From Domibacillus enclensis (GTDB taxonomy: Bacteria > Bacillota > Bacilli > Bacillales > Domibacillaceae), in contig NZ_FTLX01000009.1 in NCBI RefSeq assembly GCF_900156125.1, positions 1 to 64,000 on the forward strand: a DNA stretch of 64,000 nt. The letters run 5' to 3'. The notes under the pieces were generated by a model. It had not been told where the DNA came from. It was given only the letters and a program-made list of their open reading frames with translations, and ran no database searches. The translations under genes were made by a program, and so were the position numbers. Shown piece by piece: positions 60,081 through 64,000 of this stretch; positions within the stretch are counted from its first letter, which is position 1; each line of letters begins with the position of its first letter.

Positions 60081-61271
60081 TTAAACGAGGGTGCTGAGTA
60101 GGGCACCGCCTATTGCTCCAGTGAGTACAACAACCCACGGTGGGAGCTTCCAGTAAACGAGCATGCTGAATAAAATCGCCGCAAACACAAAGTCGATGGC
60201 TTCTACGATAGAGCTCGTCCAAATGGGCGTGTAAAACGCAGCGATTAAAATCCCGACAACAGCCGCATTCACACCCATCAAGGCGCCTTGAATATTCGGA
60301 TTGCGGCGAAGTGTATCCCAAAAAGGAAGAGCGCCGAGAATAAGTAGGAAGGCCGGAAGAAAAATCGCGAACGTAGCGAACAATCCGCCCTGCCAGCCGT
60401 TGATCACCGCGCCGATATAAGCAGCGAAGGTAAAGAGTGGTCCCGGTACAGCCTGTGCCGCCCCGTAGCCCGCAAGAAACTCTTCTGCTGTCAGCCAGCC
60501 TGTCGGCACAAATTCACGCTCCAACAGCGGAAGGACAACATGGCCGCCGCCGAAGACGAGTGCGCCGCTTCGATAAAAGCTGTCAAACAACGCGATCCAG
60601 TTCATTGATGTCGCTTCACGCAAAATCGGCAGCAGCACAAGCAAGCCAAAAAACAATGCAAGGCAGGCTGCACCAAACTTCCGTGAAAGCGGAAAAGTGA
60701 AGGCAGGCGCTTTTTCGACGTTATGCTCTTTATATAAAAGGTAGCCAATGATTCCGGCTACAACGATGACGCCGACCTGAGTAAAGACCGTTTGCCATAA
60801 AAGGACGACCGCCAATGCCGCGAGCACAATGGCTTTTCGTTTCAAATCGGGTGCCAGCTTCCCAGCCATACCAAGAATAGCGTGAGCCACAACAGCGACA
60901 GCGACAATTTTCAAGCCGTGAATCCAGCCGGCATCAGCCACATTAAATTCAAGCAGCACCAGTGCAAACACAATCAGCGCGATAACAGAAGGCATTGTAA
61001 AGCCAAGAAAGGCAACCAGGCCGCCGATCACACCGCCGCGCATGACCCCGATCCCGATTCCGACCTGGCTGCTCGCCGGTCCAGGGAGGAATTGGCAAAG
61101 CGCCACTAGGTCGGCGTAGCTTTTTTCATCCATCCATTTGCGCCTGCGGACGTATTCTTCATGGAAGTACCCTAAATGCGCAACAGGTCCACCAAAGGAA
61201 GTAAATCCAAGTCTCGTTGAAACAAGAAAGATTTCTACTAATGATTGAAAGCTGATTTTTTTCATCGTCAT
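60081..61271 (-). CDS. chrA: Chromate transporter, long-chain ChrA family
   Basis: A 396-residue membrane protein of the CHR family with two homologous halves. FTSFGGPVAHLGYFHEEYVRR and LCQFLPGPASSQVGIGIG mark the first half; LVFGGGHVVLPLLEREFV and YGAAQAVPGPLFTFAAYIG the second. It expels chromate in characterised members. A PadR-type gene ends 4 bases upstream on the same strand, so the two form an operon with a regulator. Confidence 0.9.
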   Translation of the reverse strand: MTMKKISFQSLVEIFLVSTRLGFTSFGGPVAHLGYFHEEYVRRRKWMDEKSYADLVALCQFLPGPASSQVGIGIGVMRGGVIGGLVAFLGFTMPSVIALIVFALVLLEFNVADAGWIHGLKIVAVAVVAHAILGMAGKLAPDLKRKAIVLAALAVVLLWQTVFTQVGVIVVAGIIGYLLYKEHNVEKAPAFTFPLSRKFGAACLALFFGLLVLLPILREATSMNWIALFDSFYRSGALVFGGGHVVLPLLEREFVPTGWLTAEEFLAGYGAAQAVPGPLFTFAAYIGAVINGWQGGLFATFAIFLPAFLLILGALPFWDTLRRNPNIQGALMGVNAAVVGILIAAFYTPIWTSSIVEAIDFVFAAILFSMLVYWKLPPWVVVLTGAIGGALLSTLV

Positions 61272-61275
61272 CTCC

Positions 61276-61584
61276 TTAGTCTTTAATTTCTTTAAACAGC
61301 TCGAACGCTTTTTTACGTGCCTCGACTAAAATGTCATTGCCTTTTTCGGTAGTCGTGTAGTATTTGCGGATTTTCCCATCCACATTTTGGTCTTCCCGTG
61401 TTAAAAGACCATCCTCCTCCATCGTGTGAAGAATCGGATAGAGCGTGCCGGGGCTGATGGTATACCCGTGCTCCCGAAGCTCCTCCAGCATCCACGCCCC
61501 AAACACCGGGTGCTCTTTGGCGTGATGCAAAATGTGAATGTGAATAAAGCCGAGGAATAATTTACGCAGCACTTTATCTTCCAA
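61276..61584 (-). CDS. PadR-family transcriptional regulator
   Basis: A 102-residue winged-helix protein. The PadR pattern is HHAKEHPVFGAWMLEELREH, then YTISPGTLYPILHTMEEDGL, then KIRKYYTTTEKG. The TTG at 61584 is preferred because AAAGGAG lies 8 bases upstream and inside the longer open frame. It precedes chrA in one operon. A perfect inverted repeat overlaps its upstream region, so autorepression relieved by chromate or another ligand is likely. Confidence 0.85.
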   Translation of the reverse strand: MEDKVLRKLFLGFIHIHILHHAKEHPVFGAWMLEELREHGYTISPGTLYPILHTMEEDGLLTREDQNVDGKIRKYYTTTEKGNDILVEARKKAFELFKEIKD

Positions 61585-61600
61585 TGAATCAGCTCCTTTC

Positions 61601-61632
61601 AATTACGAAAATCAATATCGGTTTTCGTAATT
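61601..61632. promoter_or_regulatory. Inverted-repeat operator of the padR-chrA operon
   Basis: A perfect 11-bp inverted repeat AATTACGAAAA / TTTTCGTAATT with a 10-base spacer, immediately upstream of the padR RBS. Confidence 0.7.
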
Positions 61633-61713
61633 GATGATATCATGATGCGATAAAAGGAGGCAAGCAAGGAAAGCAATCTTTACAAAACTTTCACAAACCC
61701 GGATGAAATGGGG

Positions 61714-61788
61714 ATTACGGCGCAATAAGCTGCTGTATGGCGCAAAAAAGAGGTAATTGCGCGTTAATGGCAGGAATTGCGCCGTAAT
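61714..61788. repeat. Inverted micro-repeat cluster
   Basis: ATTACGGCGCAAT (61714-61726) and ATTGCGCCGTAAT (61776-61788) are perfect 13-bp inverted copies, with a third partial copy AATTGCGCGTTAAT between. There is no coding potential in this gap between padR and rocF. Confidence 0.65.
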
Positions 61789-61805
61789 ATGGCTAGTTCA
61801 AACGG

Positions 61806-62711
61806 TTAAAGCAGTTTTTCCCCAAGCAGAGAGGCAATCAGCGCAACGGCTGCAGCGCCTGTTTTGTTTTTCTCATCGAGGATTGGATTGACCTCGACAA
61901 ATTCTGCTGATGTAATAATCCCGGATTCCTCCAGCATTTCCATCGCTAAATGACTTTCCCGGTAACTGAGGCCGCCGGCAACCGGCGTGCCGACACCGGG
62001 TGCTTCAGTTGGGTCCAGTCCGTCCAGATCCAGCGAGAGATGAACGTATTCCGTCCGCTCACGCAAATACTCAATTGTTTCCTTCATAACGGTCGTCATG
62101 CCCAACCGGTCAATTTCGTGCATTGTAAATACCTTTATGCCGGTTTCTTTAATCAGTTTTCGCTCGCCGTCATCCAGATCGCGGGCGCCGATAATGACGA
62201 CGTTTTCAGGCTTTATCTTCGGCGAAAAACCGCCGATATTGGTCAGTGCCGGGTCACCGAATCCGAGGCTTGCGGCAAGCGGCATGCCGTGAATATTTCC
62301 AGATGGAGAGGTATCTGCTGTGTTTAAATCACCGTGTGCATCATACCAGATGACGCCGAGATTTTTCTGCTTTTTAGCGACGCCGGCAAGTGTGCCTAGT
62401 GCAATGCTGTGATCACCGCCTAACACGAGTGGAAAGGAGTCATCTGCAATCGTTTCGTCTGTTTTTTGAGCAAGTAATTCGCTTGCTGTGACGACAGAAG
62501 ACAGATTTTTCAGGTTGCCCGCAGTGGATGATTCTGCATTTTCACGCATATCAACAAGAATGTCTCCATGATCCTGCACGGTCCAGCCAAGGTTCGTCAG
62601 CCGCTCTTGCAAGCCACCGTACCGAATCGCACTCGGTCCCATGTCAACGCCGCGGCGCATCTGTCCTAAATCCATTGGTACACCAATGATGGATACGTGT
62701 TTTCTCTTCAT
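61806..62711 (-). CDS. rocF: Arginase
   Basis: A 301-residue binuclear manganese enzyme that hydrolyses arginine to ornithine and urea. Metal motifs are [22 protein letters not shown] and [19 protein letters not shown]. The N-terminal [18 protein letters not shown] is the Bacillus arginase opening. It is divergent from ornithine aminotransferase, whereas in B. subtilis rocF lies in rocDEF. The shared intergenic region has an ARG-box-like site. Confidence 0.95.
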   Translation of the reverse strand: MKRKHVSIIGVPMDLGQMRRGVDMGPSAIRYGGLQERLTNLGWTVQDHGDILVDMRENAESSTAGNLKNLSSVVTASELLAQKTDETIADDSFPLVLGGDHSIALGTLAGVAKKQKNLGVIWYDAHGDLNTADTSPSGNIHGMPLAASLGFGDPALTNIGGFSPKIKPENVVIIGARDLDDGERKLIKETGIKVFTMHEIDRLGMTTVMKETIEYLRERTEYVHLSLDLDGLDPTEAPGVGTPVAGGLSYRESHLAMEMLEESGIITSAEFVEVNPILDEKNKTGAAAVALIASLLGEKLL

Positions 62712-62784
62712 ATAAAAAGCCCCCCTGTCGTCTCTTCTTTAATTAAAGACAGAAAGAAGGAAATGGTTCAACCGGTCATAAAAT

Positions 62785-62798
62785 TGAATATTTATGCA
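62785..62798. promoter_or_regulatory. ARG-box-like site between rocF and rocD
   Basis: TGAATATTTATGCA matches the ArgR/AhrC half-palindrome pattern TGAATWWWWATTCA with one mismatch. Confidence 0.5.
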
Positions 62799-62813
62799 GG
62801 TGTATTCGATCTT

Positions 62814-62842
62814 TTGTAAAGTGGGTCGTGTTCGCTCATAAT
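62814..62842 (+). promoter_or_regulatory. Possible sigma-A promoter of rocD
   Basis: TTGTAA (62814-62819), a 17-base spacer, CATAAT (62837-62842). I saw no clear sigma-54 -24/-12 pair of the kind that drives rocDEF in B. subtilis. Confidence 0.45.
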
Positions 62843-62866
62843 ATAAGGGGAAAGGGGGAGAACATC

Positions 62867-64000
62867 ATGGCAGAAAGCACATCTGAACAAATTATTAAAC
62901 AAACGGAACAATTCGGGGCGCCTAACTATCATCCGCTTCCGATCGTCATATCAGAAGCAGAAGGCATCTGGGTAAAGGACCCGGAAGGAAATCGGTATAT
63001 GGATATGCTCAGCGCCTATTCAGCCGTCAACCAGGGGCACCGGCATCCGAAAATTATTCAAGCGTTGAAGGATCAGGCGGACCGCGTCACGTTAACATCG
63101 CGCGCGTTTCATAATGATCAGCTCGGACCGTGGTATGAAAAGATATGTGAATGGACCGGGAAGGAAATGGCCCTTCCGATGAACACCGGTGCGGAAGCGG
63201 TTGAGACAGCTGTGAAAGCGGCGCGCCGCTGGGCATATGACGTCAAAGGGGTGGCGGAAAACCAGGCAGAAATCATTGCCTGTACGGGCAACTTCCACGG
63301 ACGGACGATGACAGCCGTTTCGCTGTCATCAGAACCGGAATACAAGCGCGGTTTTGGGCCGATGCTTCCGGGTATCAAGCTTATTCCATATGGGGATATA
63401 GAGGCGCTTAAAGCCGCGATCACACCGAACACAGCTGCTTTTCTTTTTGAGCCGATTCAAGGCGAGGCGGGCATCGTCATTCCGCCGGAGGGCTTTCTTC
63501 AAGCGGCATCAGCGCTTTGCCAGGAGCATAATGTGCTGTTTATTGCCGATGAAATCCAGACAGGGCTTGCCCGAACGGGGAAGCGTTTTGCCTGTGAATG
63601 GGAAGGCGTGAATCCGGATATGCTCATTCTTGGAAAAGCACTTGGCGGCGGAGTCTTCCCGATTTCGTGTGTTGTAGCGGATAAAGCCGTTTTAGGCGTG
63701 TTTAATCCAGGCTCACACGGCTCTACATTTGGCGGCAATCCACTGGCATGCGCTGTCTCCCTCGCATCATTGAACGTCATTGAAGAAGAAAAGCTCGTCG
63801 AAAAGTCTCTAGAACTCGGCAGCTACTTTAAAGAACGGCTTTTAAAGGTCCAGCACCCATCGATCAAAGAAGTGCGCGGCCGTGGTTTATTTATCGGTGT
63901 CGAGCTGACTGAACCGGCGCGTCCGTACTGTGAAAAGCTCAAGCAGGAAGGACTTCTTTGCAAGGAAACGCATGAAACCGTCATCCGGTTCGCACCGCCG
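62867..64000 (+). CDS. rocD: Ornithine aminotransferase (3' end outside window)
   Basis: An open frame of 378 codons from the ATG at 62867 (AAAGGGGGAG upstream) to the window edge; the family is about 400 residues, so only the last few are missing. It is a class III PLP aminotransferase: [17 protein letters not shown] at the N-terminus, [10 protein letters not shown], the PLP Asp in [14 protein letters not shown] and the Schiff-base Lys in [10 protein letters not shown]. It converts ornithine plus 2-oxoglutarate to glutamate semialdehyde, following arginase in arginine breakdown. Confidence 0.94.
   Translation, partial: MAESTSEQIIKQTEQFGAPNYHPLPIVISEAEGIWVKDPEGNRYMDMLSAYSAVNQGHRHPKIIQALKDQADRVTLTSRAFHNDQLGPWYEKICEWTGKEMALPMNTGAEAVETAVKAARRWAYDVKGVAENQAEIIACTGNFHGRTMTAVSLSSEPEYKRGFGPMLPGIKLIPYGDIEALKAAITPNTAAFLFEPIQGEAGIVIPPEGFLQAASALCQEHNVLFIADEIQTGLARTGKRFACEWEGVNPDMLILGKALGGGVFPISCVVADKAVLGVFNPGSHGSTFGGNPLACAVSLASLNVIEEEKLVEKSLELGSYFKERLLKVQHPSIKEVRGRGLFIGVELTEPARPYCEKLKQEGLLCKETHETVIRFAPP

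Overview
The window looks like chromosomal DNA of a low-to-moderate GC, spore-former-type Firmicute of the Bacillaceae. The evidence is B. subtilis-style gene families (puc purine genes, hxlAB, rocD/rocF, katA), strong AGGAGG-type ribosome binding sites, frequent GTG and TTG starts, and recognisable Fur, Zur, PerR, cre and ARG-box operators. It opens inside a 5S rRNA gene, so it lies just downstream of an rRNA operon. I cannot assign the genus from sequence alone.

Region 1 (about 0.1-15.6 kb) is a purine-degradation island. It starts with a purine-type riboswitch in front of a guanine-deaminase-like amidohydrolase. Then come pucR, divergent from uraD-pucM-pucA-pucB-pucC-pucD-pucE (ureide steps and a three-subunit molybdenum hydroxylase), a taurine/nitrate-type ABC importer, allantoate amidohydrolase (pucF) and ureidoglycine-glyoxylate aminotransferase (pucG). 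Urate oxidase, allantoinase and the allantoin permease are not in the window. A 19-bp palindromic core (ATGTTA-N7-TAACAT or a one-base variant) occurs in front of pucR, uraD and the ABC importer, which suggests one local regulon.

Region 2 (15.7-22.8 kb) is a carboxylate uptake module: a DcuS/CitA-type sensor kinase and response regulator, a tripartite tricarboxylate transporter (binding protein divergent from the two membrane subunits), a methyltransferase, and an HPr-like protein that lacks the catalytic histidine but keeps the regulatory serine. cre-like sites lie in front of both transporter arms.

Region 3 (22.8-31.1 kb) holds a zinc alcohol dehydrogenase, the ribulose-monophosphate formaldehyde genes hxlA/hxlB/hxlR, an oxidoreductase, a lipoprotein, corA, a hydrolase and two small membrane proteins. 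Region 4 (31.5-37.8 kb) is a five-gene nickel/peptide-type ABC importer followed by a MATE exporter, behind a Zur-like box that overlaps the promoter. Region 5 (38-48.9 kb) holds a catalase-related protein, an SLH-domain cell-wall amidase, an intact IS607-type element with tnpB, a metallo-hydrolase, topB, a nucleobase permease and an rRNA methyltransferase.

Region 6 (49-58.2 kb) is iron acquisition: an AraC-type regulator whose C-terminal binding-protein half is cut off by an in-frame TAG, Fur boxes, and a complete asbABCDEF petrobactin biosynthesis operon followed by a glycerophosphodiesterase. Region 7 (58.2-64 kb) has a cysteine-rich small protein, katA with a PerR box, chrA with a PadR-type regulator, arginase, and the start of ornithine aminotransferase, which runs off the window. 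A family of roughly 300-bp intergenic repeats (four copies) and two clusters of short inverted micro-repeats are scattered through the accessory part.
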